Positions 18,987-28,909 of a stretch of DNA of 38,072 nt are shown here, piece by piece. The first letter of the stretch is position 1, and each line of letters starts with the position of its first letter. Position numbers and translations under genes: made by a program. This stretch comes from Jaenimonas drosophilae. Lineage: Eukaryota > Euglenozoa > Kinetoplastea > Trypanosomatida > Trypanosomatidae. A model generated the notes under the pieces. That model had not been told where the DNA came from. It was given only the letters and a program-made list of their open reading frames with translations, and made no database searches. The stretch is from assembly GCA_030849065.1 (NCBI GenBank), contig JASAON010001482.1:1-38072 (forward strand), given 5' to 3'.

Positions 18987-20921
18987 ATGTCCGCCACACA
19001 ACTCACATCTCGAAACATTTTTGATGTTGTGTTTGCGTCGATCTCTCCCGATGCGGGAATAGATTTTGGCGCACACACATCGTTGCGTGAGCGCATGGCC
19101 ATGGGAGATGATGCATCAACCTCTGCCACGCACACCGCATCAGCGCGTGGAGACGATGATGTGTTGGGGAGCACAACCCCCGCCAAGAACACCAACACGA
19201 TGCAGCTTGCCTCCATGGCACGTCAGGGCACCGCCTCTCATCATCAACGTCGCGATGATGCCGTGGATGCCTCCACGTGGGAGGTGCTGATGGATGAAGA
19301 TGATGCAGCGGTGCAAGAAGCTCGTCAGTACGCCAACGTTGTGAGTGAGATGCGTGCGCTGCGTGCATCGGCAGAGGAGGCGGAGCTGATGGAGCTCCAG
19401 CGTAGCTCATCCAACGCCACCAACCATGCTCACAACACCGCCACATCATCATCATCATCATCATCAGTGCGTGGAGGTGGCCGTGTACGTGGTGATGGAG
19501 CTCGTCGTGAAGCCGATGATGATGGCAACACCAACAACAACAACAACAATAGTAGTAGTACATCTCAACAACAACCACGACGTGCAGCCATGACGGCAGA
19601 GGAGCAGATGCAGCGTATGCCACCTGGAGCAGCTGCGGAGTATCGCGGTGTGTGCGCCATGTTCCGCCACTCAAAGGCCTTTGGCTTCATTGAGGCGGCG
19701 CTGGGAGGCCCCGACATCTACTTCACGCGCGATGGTGTTGAGCTCATCTTCACCCGCAACGTACTCCGCCACTGGTGGCTGAATCATCGCAACAACAACA
19801 ATGATGATGGTTGCGAAGGGGAGGAGCCACACAAGATGATGCCGGCGGTGCTAATGGAGAGAACGAAGGAGGAGCCACACGCAGAAGAGGTGGTACCACC
19901 ACCACCACCAACATCATCATCGTCAGCAACCACGTTGGCGGATGCAACAGAAAAGCCGGAAGAACATCCAACAACACCACAAACAACAACAATGGCTGAG
20001 GTGCCAACCTCTTCACGCGTTGGTGAGATGGATGAACGTGTGCTTCGTGCTGCGGCCCTCTTGACGCCAGCCATTGCGCATCTCTTCTTGCATCAGCTGG
20101 AGTGTGTGGGAGGTACGCTGACGGCACGTGAGGAGGTGCGCTTTCGTGTGTGCCGCAACAAGGCCGCACGTGGCAACGCACGCCAACTGCGCGCGGAGAT
20201 GATTGTTGGCCCACCACATCTTTCTGGTGCGGTGGCACTGGAACGTGCGTGGTTCGCTCCCGTCTTCAACAACAACAACAAGAAGAGCAGCAACAACAAC
20301 ACAACTGTTGGTGATGAGGTTGCTGAGGTGGAGCACACATCACCTTCATCATCATCAATGTTGGTGCCACGTTTTCTTGGCACCGTGCGTGCCTATGCGG
20401 CGGACGAACAACGCGGTTACATTCGTCTCGATGATGATGATTCCTCGCACGACCTCGTGTTTTTTCGCACGTGTTGTTTATTTGATGCACGTGTGCCCGT
20501 GATGAAACGCAATGTGGCGGTTGGATTGCGTGTGGAGGTCAGCCGCGGTGTGATGGAGCGCCAGGGCCGCTGCGTCGCCACACTCATCACCGGCGATGAT
20601 GGCCACCCGCTCACGCTGACAACGTTGGCACACATGGCGGAGGATTCACGTGCCGGTGCCGGTGCAACACACAAGCAACACGCAAGTGGTGGTGGTGGTG
20701 GTGGTGGAGGTGCGAGAGGAAACGCAGATGGATCCTCATCGCTCGTGGCGCCACTGATGTTGGATGATGAGGATGATCATCATCATCATCATCATGGCGG
20801 AGGTGGCGTGTTGGCGATGGATTCGGCGGGTGGGTCGCGTGCGGAGCAACGCAAACGTGCGCGCGATGAGGCGGATGATGATGCGCTGCTCCTCCTCGAG
20901 GATGATGGCTACGTCTTGTAA
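18987..20921 (+). CDS. protein with two cold-shock-like (OB-fold) domains, one apparently split
   Basis: 644 aa. The second domain, about residues 460-540, reads FLGTVRAYAADEQRGYIRLDDDDS, then HDLVFFRTCC and VAVGLRVEVSRG; this is the cold-shock pattern of a G-x-V start, a KGYGFI-like RNP1, a DLVFF-like RNP2 and a closing V-x-F-x-V strand. The first domain begins the same way at about 218 (YRGVCAMFRHSKAFGFI, then DIYFTRDGV). Its closing half (LTAREEVRFRVCRNKAARGNARQLRAEM) appears only after some 110-130 residues of Asn/Glu/Pro/Thr-rich sequence, so the domain looks split by an insertion. Cold-shock domains bind single-stranded RNA or DNA; kinetoplastid members include RNA-stability and editing factors such as RBP16, but orthology to any of them is not claimed. 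The N-terminal 215 residues are low-complexity with an Arg/Gly patch. A GTG-initiated longer frame begins at 18969; the ATG at 18987 is preferred. Confidence 0.75.
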   Translation: MSATQLTSRNIFDVVFASISPDAGIDFGAHTSLRERMAMGDDASTSATHTASARGDDDVLGSTTPAKNTNTMQLASMARQGTASHHQRRDDAVDASTWEVLMDEDDAAVQEARQYANVVSEMRALRASAEEAELMELQRSSSNATNHAHNTATSSSSSSSVRGGGRVRGDGARREADDDGNTNNNNNNSSSTSQQQPRRAAMTAEEQMQRMPPGAAAEYRGVCAMFRHSKAFGFIEAALGGPDIYFTRDGVELIFTRNVLRHWWLNHRNNNNDDGCEGEEPHKMMPAVLMERTKEEPHAEEVVPPPPPTSSSSATTLADATEKPEEHPTTPQTTTMAEVPTSSRVGEMDERVLRAAALLTPAIAHLFLHQLECVGGTLTAREEVRFRVCRNKAARGNARQLRAEMIVGPPHLSGAVALERAWFAPVFNNNNKKSSNNNTTVGDEVAEVEHTSPSSSSMLVPRFLGTVRAYAADEQRGYIRLDDDDSSHDLVFFRTCCLFDARVPVMKRNVAVGLRVEVSRGVMERQGRCVATLITGDDGHPLTLTTLAHMAEDSRAGAGATHKQHASGGGGGGGGARGNADGSSSLVAPLMLDDEDDHHHHHHGGGGVLAMDSAGGSRAEQRKRARDEADDDALLLLEDDGYVL

Positions 20922-20973
20922 AACACACACACACATACGTACAAACTCACGCTGAAGAACAACATTCTGTTGT

Positions 20974-21005
<32 letters not shown>
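20974..21005. repeat. (GAT)n microsatellite
   Basis: An uninterrupted GAT/ATG/TGA run of about 32 bases lies in the short gap between the cold-shock gene and the ABC gene. Confidence 0.95.
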
Positions 21006-21010
21006 CGTCG

Positions 21011-21046
21011 GGACTTCTCTTCTTGCATTCTCACTTTGTGTTGTAG
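21011..21046 (+). promoter_or_regulatory. predicted spliced-leader acceptor, ABC gene
   Basis: A C/T-rich tract with first AG at 21045-21046 leaves a 53-nt leader with a CA run before the ATG at 21100. Confidence 0.6.
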
Positions 21047-21099
21047 TTGGTGTGGCATGAGTGGCTAGGGCCCATCACCACACACACACACATTTTTAG

Positions 21100-21311
21100 A
21101 TGATGATGATGATGTGCAACATGCCATCAGCACGCTCCGTCATGCACGCACTTGCTCACGTGGAGCAACATCTTCTTTTTGCTCCCGTGGAGGCGTGTGG
21201 GCTGCCCGTGATGATGATGCCGCACACGAAACATGCGCTGCGTCTCTCCGCGGCGTTGATGATGGTCGAGGCACTGCACGTGGTGCGTCTTCTTCGTGTG
21301 GCGATGAAGCC

Positions 21312-21345
<34 letters not shown>

Positions 21346-23793
21346 CATGATGTTTCTCTAGTTGATGATGATGATGATGATGATGTTCCACGACATGCTC
21401 GGTACTGGAAGTTGGTTTGCGATGCGTTGCGTGTGCAGGTACCAACAACTTCAACGGCGGAGGCAGTGGCGATACCAACAACAGCGACGGAGCAGGAGAG
21501 GATGCAGCAACAAGTACCAGCAGAACATGTTCTTATTCTTCATGATGGTGAAGGTACATGCTTCACGTCTGAGAAGGTATGCCCTGCGAATCATGATGAT
21601 GATGATGTTGTTGTTGTTGATGGAGCACATCTTCTTCGTGATGTGTGGTACGGCAGGCGGCAGTACGCGCTCGACGTGGATGAGGTACGCAAGATGCTCC
21701 TCGCACTTCCAGTACCAACAACAACAACATCAATAACGTCAAGGTTGTGGTCGAGGCTGTTGTTTCGTCGCCAACACAACATGTGCAGCTCCTCCACACA
21801 ACAACAACATGATGATGATGATGATGATAATGATCATGCTGGCGCTGCAGCTGCGTTGGCCATTTTGTGGCTGCTACAACACACTCGTGATGTATATGAT
21901 GCGTTGGTGATGCGTGGAGATCCTCCGCGGTGTGCCGATGCACTCGAGGAGATTGAAGCACACGCCGCCCTCATCCACGCACGTTGCATCGCACCACACA
22001 TTTTCATTACAGATCATAGATGCAAGGTTGATGATGATGATGGTGATGGTGGTGATGGTGTCGGTGGCGCACACATCACGTGCTGCCGTTGTTCGTCTGT
22101 GGCGTGCTGGACTGCGTTGATGCGCGCACTTGGCCGGCTTCGTGTGCTGAAGCGATGTTTGCATCTTCATCATCTCCGCGGCCTCACCCGATATCTCTAC
22201 GCGAGCTGCTCATCCACCGTCATGACGATGTCAGCGATGGTCATCATCACGGCGCTCTCCGGCACACTCATGGAGGCTGGCAATGAGTGCCACCGATTGG
22301 CGTTGAGGCTCCTGAGTGGTGAAGACGATACCAACAACAACAACAACACATCAACGCAACATCATCTTCTTCGTGGTGTGCTGTGTCTTGCCGTGGTTGA
22401 GCTCCATCGTCAGCTCCTCCACACACTTGTTCGTCTTGTTGCCGAGCGCTGCATCACCCGCGTTGCGCAACAACGTCGTGATGATGTGAAGATGCGCATA
22501 TACGCCGCCCTCGTTCATCATCCGCTCTGTTTCTTTGATCGCCACACACACGATGAGGTTGAGGAGCTCATTTATCTCCCCAATGACGTGGAAGGTGTTG
22601 AGGTACACGTGCACACGCACATCATGTCCGTCGTTTCATCGGTGTTGAGCTCAACCGCCACGCTCGCTGCCATGTCTCGCCAGGAGCGCGTGTTGGTGTG
22701 TATGAGTTGTTGCGTGAGTTATGTGACACAGTGGCTGGGCAACACGGTGCGCCACTGGCATCAATGTTGGAGGAGGAGAGTGCAACATACGTGGTGGATG
22801 AGCACAACAACAACATCATCAGCAACACGTGCAAATGATATTGATGATGATGAGTTTGATGCACAGGAGGTGGAGAATGATGGACGACGTCGTGATGGTG
22901 TGTTGTTGCGTGGGATGGAGATCATTTCAGAGCTGCCACACCTGCGGCCGTATGGCGCAGATGTGCGGCTCATGACGTGGTGGCGTGGGTACCTCTACGA
23001 ACGGCGTGGACGTACAACAACAACAACAACAACAACAACATCATCCAAGGCTGAGAAGCAAGCAAGGAAGGAGATGCATGCCACACCAACACGTACATCC
23101 GCGACGTACTCCATGGCTGTACGTGCGTGTGATGATGTCATGGCTGCGACGCACCCGTTCTTCACGCTTCTTCCCGCGTTGGGCCAATCCGTCTTGAGCA
23201 CGACGACGTGGATGTTGCCACTCGTTCTGTGGAGGATATCCATGACAGCAACAACAACAACAACATCATCATCGTCGTTGTTGCATCTCCACGAGGTTCT
23301 GAATGCGGTTGGTGTGTTGCAATCCACTGCGACGGTGTTGCTGGACACCCGACGTGTGGCGGACGTACTCCTCCATCACGCACACAAGGCGTGTGTTCTG
23401 ACGAAGCTGCTCGATCGCTCCACGTGGGAAGATGGAGGCCGTGTTGGTGATGATGATGATGATGATATGCATCAACGTCATGGTGAAGGTGTGGGCTGTG
23501 CCGCGACGGAGGAGGTGGAGGAGATTCGCATCTCGGATTTACGTTTTCGCTATCCAAACGCACCACGTGTGGAGGTGTGGCCAACACCACTCAACCTGCA
23601 CATGCGCCTCATCAAGGATGACGTTGATGATGATGATGATGATGATGATATACATCAACGTCGTCGTGGCAAGATGATCGCCATCACCGGTCCAAGTGGA
23701 TGTGGCAAATCAACGCTCATCAAAGTGCTCCTCGGCCTCTACGCACCCGTGAGCGACGCATCCATCCAACTCACACTGACCACACACCATGAC

Positions 23794-23824
<31 letters not shown>

Positions 23825-24438
23825 TACGTCAACGTGTTGTGCCACTGAGTGAGGTGCCACGATCTCTTCTTCGTGGCGGTTTCTTCGCCTACGTACCTCA
23901 GTCATCGATGCTCTTTTCTGGTGCGACGATCGCCCAAAATGTGGCCTTGTTGCCGCGCATCACCGTCGAGGATGTGCGCGTCCTCACACGGGTGGAGATG
24001 TGCTTGCGCATGGCCAAGTGCAACGACTACGTGCAAACACTCCCACTGGGCTCACTCACGGTGGTTGGTACAACAGCAACAACAACATCATCATCATCAT
24101 CCACCTTGTGCTCCCCGAGTGGAGGTCAAGCGCAACGTTTGATGATTGCGCGCGCCATCTTTTCCGGTGCGCGGGTGTTGCTGATGGATGAGCCCACATC
24201 GAGCCTTGACCGCTGGACGCAGGCGGAGCTGCTCGCGGAGTGGGCGGAGATGGTGCGCCGCGGAGATGTTGCCGCGATTGTGTGCGCGACACACACAACA
24301 GAGGTGATGGCTGNTTGTTGTGCTGCTCCACATACTTGTACTCCTTCACATGGTACGTTGATGTACGTGCGCACACATCTTTTTGTGACGCTCATCTTCA
24401 TTTCGCTTGCATCATTCTTCGTCTTGATTGAAGTGTAG
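21100..24438 (+). CDS. ABC half-transporter (ABCB-like), 3' end uncertain
   Basis: Up to 1112 aa. The nucleotide-binding domain spans about residues 805-1085: Walker A GPSGCGKST from residue 864, Q-loop YVPQSSMLFSG, signature SPSGGQAQRL near 1006, Walker B VLLMDEP, D-loop SSLD, and H-loop CATH. A segment near residues 450-500 (RRDDVKMRIYAALVHHPLCFFDRHT, then LPNDVEGVE) matches the coupling-helix region of type IV ABC exporters, so the order is membrane domain then ATPase. The membrane helices are only moderately hydrophobic and broken by Asp, Thr and Asn runs. Asp runs also sit inside the ATPase domain, before Walker A and after the first helix, and a Thr/Ser run precedes the signature. Base 24314 is n. 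Beyond it the frame shown runs 41 more codons to 24438, but a shifted frame gives an ABC-like ending at 24361. Substrate unknown. It starts with five Met from an ATG repeat, so the exact initiator is uncertain. Confidence 0.82.
24314..24314. other. ambiguous base n
   Basis: This is the only undetermined base in the window. It lies a few codons after the H-loop of the ABC ATPase domain, in a GNT codon. Confidence 1.
24377..24433 (+). promoter_or_regulatory. predicted spliced-leader acceptor, gene at 24508
   Basis: A pyrimidine-rich run is followed by AG at 24432-24433, with another AG at 24437-24438. It overlaps the last codons of the ABC frame as drawn, which supports an earlier stop for that gene. 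Confidence 0.55.
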
Positions 24439-24507
24439 TAGTAGGTCTCCAGCAGGAACACGTTCGTAGATCATTCGCAACACAACACACGTGGAGCTGC
24501 ACACCGA

Positions 24508-26244
24508 ATGTCTGGCTTCATGAAGTGGTTGGGCAGTGCTCCCTCATCCAACAACAACATCACCAACAACAGCAACGACAAGAACAACAACAACAACAAC
24601 ACCGGCAGCGATATAATTCCCAGCGTACCATCGAGCCCATCAACGGTGGATTCACGAGCGACGCCACCGCCATCCTCCGCACCACGCTCATCACCACCAA
24701 GAAACAACAACAACAACACCAACAACAACACGGTGGATGATGATGCAGCTGTGGTGGTGTCCTCCAGCTCTCCCGCACGTAGCCCATCCAACCATCAATT
24801 CGCCAGTGCTCAGAGTTATGTAGATGCGATGGAGGCACAACGTGATGCGGTACGTCTCACTGGTGAAGAAACAGAGCTCCTTCAGGACCTCCACACACTC
24901 TTGACGAACATGTGTGCTCCAAACAACAACAACAACAGCAACAAGACATCTTCATCACGTCGTGAGCTCCTCCACGAGCTGCGCTCGCACGCCATCTTGG
25001 CCAACCAACATCCATCTTTGGTGGCGCTGACACAACACGTTAATGATGATGATGATGATGGTGAAGCACGTGAAGCGCCCATCACCATCCTTCGCCTACA
25101 TGCCATGTTGGCACGCTTGTTCTGTGCCACGTTGTGCTTCTCGAGTGATGCCCACGATGCTGCACATCGCGGGCTGCTGACGACGTCGCTTGACCAACTT
25201 CGCAACGCCGCCGCGAGCGGTGATGAGAAGATTTTGATGCGTGTTGTTGTGGAGGTGGTGAATCGCATTCTTCTCACAACATCGATGCAGTTTCCACCAA
25301 CGCCATCATCATCATCACCATCATCATCATCAAGTCCTACACGTGTGAATGATGATGATGTTGAGATGTTGCCGCAACACAACGTCTGTGAGTTTTTGGA
25401 GATGAACCCCACATTTGATCCCCCGCAGCCGACGGTGCGTCGTGCCAACTGGATGAGGTGGGAGGAGCTCGTGCAGCGTGGTGCCACCAACTTCTGCACA
25501 CACTTCCTCGCCACCAACAACACCAACAACAACATGACGGCAGCACATCTTGTTGCGATGTTGCCATCAACTCAGGTGTGGTGCGCAGCTTCGCACGCCT
25601 ACGCACAGTTTTCCTACTTCATTGTTGTTCTCTTCTACACACGCCATGCTGATCATCTCAACTACCTTGCGCGCGTACAAAAGTTGGTGTTGTACTTTGA
25701 TGAGCAACACCAACAACATCCACGTCTGCCCATAGCGGTGGTGCCACCCGTGGATGCACCAACGTCAGTGAAGAAGAGTGCGGTGCGTGCATCCATCTCA
25801 CCCAGCAACAACATCAGCAACGAGAACAAGGAGAGCAGCACACGTTCTGCATCTCCCGTTGCCACAGCACCACAACCTCCAACACCCCCACCTCCACCAC
25901 CACAAGATGTTGTTGCTGTGGCTGATGATGATGATGATGATGGTTTGTTTCGCCACGCACCTCCATCGAGTAGTGCGCTGATGCAGACATCAACCTCACT
26001 TCTTCATGCTCATGCCAACAACACACCAACACTGGATGGAGGTCTCGTTATGTTTCATGCGCCATCACGTGAGCGTTCGTTGCAGCGTCTCTCCGAAGAG
26101 TTTGCGGAGTCTGCGCAACGTCGTCGGAGTACATCCATGATGAGTGCCTCGCAGGATAAGACGCTGCCCGTCGTGCATCGTGCACCACCTCCGGCAGAGA
26201 TGAGCTCCATCATCAAGTCTCGCCCATCTACACTCGAGGGATGA
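24508..26244 (+). CDS. protein of unknown function with helical core
   Basis: 578 aa; family not recognised. Residues 1-95 are Asn/Ser/Pro-rich low complexity. Residues of about 105-390 are better-ordered, mostly helical and rich in Leu, Ala and His. This core contains two segments that read like amphipathic or hydrophobic helices (around LRLHAMLARLFCATLCF and the FSYFIVVLFYTRHADHL stretch) and is interrupted by Asn, Asp and Ser runs. The remaining third is disordered, with Pro and Asp runs, and ends in RPSTLEG. A helical-repeat fold is possible but unproven. The ATG is the first after the splice signal, 69 bp after the ABC frame's last possible stop; this is the tightest gene spacing in the window. 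Confidence 0.75.
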   Translation: MSGFMKWLGSAPSSNNNITNNSNDKNNNNNNTGSDIIPSVPSSPSTVDSRATPPPSSAPRSSPPRNNNNNTNNNTVDDDAAVVVSSSSPARSPSNHQFASAQSYVDAMEAQRDAVRLTGEETELLQDLHTLLTNMCAPNNNNNSNKTSSSRRELLHELRSHAILANQHPSLVALTQHVNDDDDDGEAREAPITILRLHAMLARLFCATLCFSSDAHDAAHRGLLTTSLDQLRNAAASGDEKILMRVVVEVVNRILLTTSMQFPPTPSSSSPSSSSSPTRVNDDDVEMLPQHNVCEFLEMNPTFDPPQPTVRRANWMRWEELVQRGATNFCTHFLATNNTNNNMTAAHLVAMLPSTQVWCAASHAYAQFSYFIVVLFYTRHADHLNYLARVQKLVLYFDEQHQQHPRLPIAVVPPVDAPTSVKKSAVRASISPSNNISNENKESSTRSASPVATAPQPPTPPPPPPQDVVAVADDDDDDGLFRHAPPSSSALMQTSTSLLHAHANNTPTLDGGLVMFHAPSRERSLQRLSEEFAESAQRRRSTSMMSASQDKTLPVVHRAPPPAEMSSIIKSRPSTLEG

Positions 26245-26947
26245 CGGTGATGATGATGAAGTTGTTGATGTGCTGGAGTAGTTGTGGTTGGTGTTGTTGG
26301 TACAGTCCTTCGCACACTATGTTTTGGGCGTATACGTCTCACGGAGCACATCATGCTTCTCCTTCTACTGTACAACTCGTGATGGTGTTGGGGCACGTAC
26401 ACGATTGTTGTTTCGTAACACCTTCGCTTTGTATTTTCTTCTTCTTTTTTTTTTTCGTGTTTGGTGGCGCCTTCAAATATTCTCTTGGCGGCAACTCTCC
26501 ACGTCTCATGACGATGATGATGATGATGATGATCAACGCACTATACAACAACACACAACAACAAAAAAAAATCTTGTGGATCATCAACCTTCATCGGCAC
26601 ACACACGCACACACATACGCCAAATGAATCTGTGTGCAGTTGTGGTGGAGGAGCTCATCACCACACAACACTCAAACTGCGGATTTTCCTCTCGAGAACG
26701 TCTTCATTTCCGTTGCGAACATCTTCATGCGTGGATGCATCACTTCTCGTATGACGCATGTACTTCATCATCATCATCTTCATCATCTTCACACCTCTCA
26801 CAGATTCTCTTGGCAACTACAGGCGTAGATTGTTTTGTACGTGTGTGGTGGGTGTATCATCATCATCATCATCATCATCATCACACACACACACACACAC
26901 AACTTGTGCTGGCACATAGATTTAGAGCCACACAACACACACACCTG
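26245..26947. other. intergenic region upstream of coiled-coil gene
   Basis: No separate gene is supported. It includes a T-run at about 26444-26456, a GAT run near 26515-26533, an A-run near 26563, a CAT run at 26856-26883 and an adjoining CA run to 26901. The downstream gene's frame is open through this region (ATG at 26624), but the translation is a product of repeats (His and Ser runs) and is crossed by a strong splice acceptor. Confidence 0.6.
26762..26813 (+). promoter_or_regulatory. predicted spliced-leader acceptor, gene at 26948
   Basis: A C/T-rich tract of CATCTT units ends in CACAG with AG at 26812-26813. Its position argues for the start at 26948 rather than 26624. Confidence 0.6.
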
Positions 26948-28909
26948 ATGATGCACCACAACATTGGCACGGATGCATGCCATCCCTACGACATGAGCCG
27001 CAACATCAACGTTGTGCTTCACAAGGAGATGCAGGTCCAGACCGATGAGGTGCCATCACCACCACCACCACCACAACCAACAACTGTTGTTGGTGTAGCT
27101 CCACCACGTAGTGATGCGTCTACCCAACACGAGTGTGTCATGGTGGATGCTCCATCACAACTCAATTCAGAACACGTACACCCAGCAACCATGGAGTTTC
27201 ATGGTGAGGATGAAGCTACCAACAACAACAACACCAACAACAACGCCATCAATGCCAATGCGGGTGTGGATGTGTGCTGGTGGAGAGGTAACGCAACTCC
27301 GCGTGAGATGGTTGTGCAAACGGAGGCTATTGCACGTCCACGAAGTCTCACGCGCCCCATCACCACCAACACTACCAACAACAACAACAACAACACCAAC
27401 AACAACACACACAAGACCAACAACAACAACATGAGTTGTGCTGCATCGTCCTCCTTGGGCATCCACACCCACGCGTTGGAGCAGCCGTACAACTGCACCA
27501 CACTCCGCGCAGACAAGACAACAGAAACCGTTGAGGTGAAGGATCAACACACCTCCACGTGGAGTACATCACCAACACGTGTACGTGTGCGTGCGACGGC
27601 GTGGCCTCCACCGCGCCATCCATCGGCTGAGCGGTGTAGCATCATGACCCCACCGCCTTCCGTGCACGTGGAGCATGGCGTACGTCGTAGTGTGAGCCCT
27701 GAATCTCCCGCACCACGCCCAACAACAACAACAACAACAACAACACGAGCAACAACAAGCACATGTGCATCGCATCCCTACAACAATGGCACCGTGCCGG
27801 CTGATGCCACACCTCCGCGTCCATCGACGGCACCTCCGCCACCATCCAACACACACGCACACGTACGCACGCCGATGGAGGCGGTGTGGGTGAGCGTGCC
27901 ACCACCAACCAAGGCGGAGTTGGAGCAACAACTGAGACGCAGCCCATCCGCGTCGCATCGTCGTACCTCCTCACGTGGAAGCAGCCCACACAAGCCCGAT
28001 GTAATGCACGTGGATGTACAAGCACACACCACAGCAACACCTCCACCCGCACCATCATCATCCACCACGATCACCATCTCAACCAACGCGAATCAGGATG
28101 ATGGCAACGACGTGGATGTTGATGACCCGCTGCATCCACCTTCACGGAAGACCCCCACACGTGTTGCCTTCACCGCTACAACAACAACTACAACACCCAA
28201 CAACAACAACAACAACAACATCACGGCTGATGCGCGTCGCGAAGTGAGTGAGGCCGACGACACAGTGTCCTCCACAACCGCCGCCCTCTCCCCACGTTCA
28301 GAGCCCAGCTCACCACACATCTCATCCAGTGCACGCGCCACGAGCACCTCCATGGTTGGTGTCAGCGCCAGTACCACAGACGTACGTGCGGAGATGCCTA
28401 CGACGGCTGCGGAGGATGTGGTGGCGGAGGATGGCGTCTCAGCATCCACGGCGGCCATGAAGGAAATGAAGGCGGAGCTCGAGCAACTTCGTGAGCGATG
28501 CGCGCGTTTGGAGCAACAACAACAACAACAGAAGCAATGCGCATCGCCATCTTCACACGCCTCTTCATCACCCTTGGGCCTGCCAAAGCCTGACTACTTC
28601 CCAGCCACGCACGTGAAGGTGCATCCCACGAAGGATGATGTGGATGATGATGAAGTGAGTACGTCCTCCACCGCCACCTCACGCAGCACCAACAGCGACG
28701 CAGCGCACACAGCAAGCACCGACGACCTCCTCTGCCACAACGCCCGCCCTCCCGCACATGAAGAGGCGGTGCCGGGCTCGACGCTGAAGCGGCTGTTGGA
28801 GGCGGTTCAACGAGCACGGGAGCGTGCGCGGTCCGCAGCAGCTTCCGCCGCATCCAACAACGACCACAACAACGTCTATGCCGAAGATGATGGCACACCA
28901 CACTCGTGA
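26948..28909 (+). CDS. low-complexity protein with C-terminal coiled coil, unknown function
   Basis: 653 aa from the ATG at 26948 (a second ATG follows at 26951). No domain family is recognised. The N-terminal 180 residues contain repeated short segments of the form E-M-x-V-Q-T-D/E (MQVQTDE near residue 29, MVVQTEA near 122), which resemble the core of dynein light chain LC8 binding sites. The middle is Asn, Thr, Pro and Ser rich with a PPRPSTAPP motif. Residues of about 503-530 form a charged heptad-like coiled coil (MKEMKAELEQLRERCARLEQ) running into a Gln run, and a second helix near 615-640 is rich in Arg, Ala and Leu. This layout suits a cytoskeletal or scaffold protein, but that is only inference. 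Its stop at 28909 is followed closely by a CAT run. Confidence 0.7.
   Translation: MMHHNIGTDACHPYDMSRNINVVLHKEMQVQTDEVPSPPPPPQPTTVVGVAPPRSDASTQHECVMVDAPSQLNSEHVHPATMEFHGEDEATNNNNTNNNAINANAGVDVCWWRGNATPREMVVQTEAIARPRSLTRPITTNTTNNNNNNTNNNTHKTNNNNMSCAASSSLGIHTHALEQPYNCTTLRADKTTETVEVKDQHTSTWSTSPTRVRVRATAWPPPRHPSAERCSIMTPPPSVHVEHGVRRSVSPESPAPRPTTTTTTTTRATTSTCASHPYNNGTVPADATPPRPSTAPPPPSNTHAHVRTPMEAVWVSVPPPTKAELEQQLRRSPSASHRRTSSRGSSPHKPDVMHVDVQAHTTATPPPAPSSSTTITISTNANQDDGNDVDVDDPLHPPSRKTPTRVAFTATTTTTTPNNNNNNNITADARREVSEADDTVSSTTAALSPRSEPSSPHISSSARATSTSMVGVSASTTDVRAEMPTTAAEDVVAEDGVSASTAAMKEMKAELEQLRERCARLEQQQQQQKQCASPSSHASSSPLGLPKPDYFPATHVKVHPTKDDVDDDEVSTSSTATSRSTNSDAAHTASTDDLLCHNARPPAHEEAVPGSTLKRLLEAVQRARERARSAAASAASNNDHNNVYAEDDGTPHS

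Noticed and set aside
26624..26947. Longer N-terminus for the coiled-coil protein from the ATG at 26624
   Set aside because: The extension encodes Ser, His and Thr runs from CAT and CA repeats and contains a strong pyrimidine-AG acceptor at 26812-26813, so it is more likely 5' UTR.
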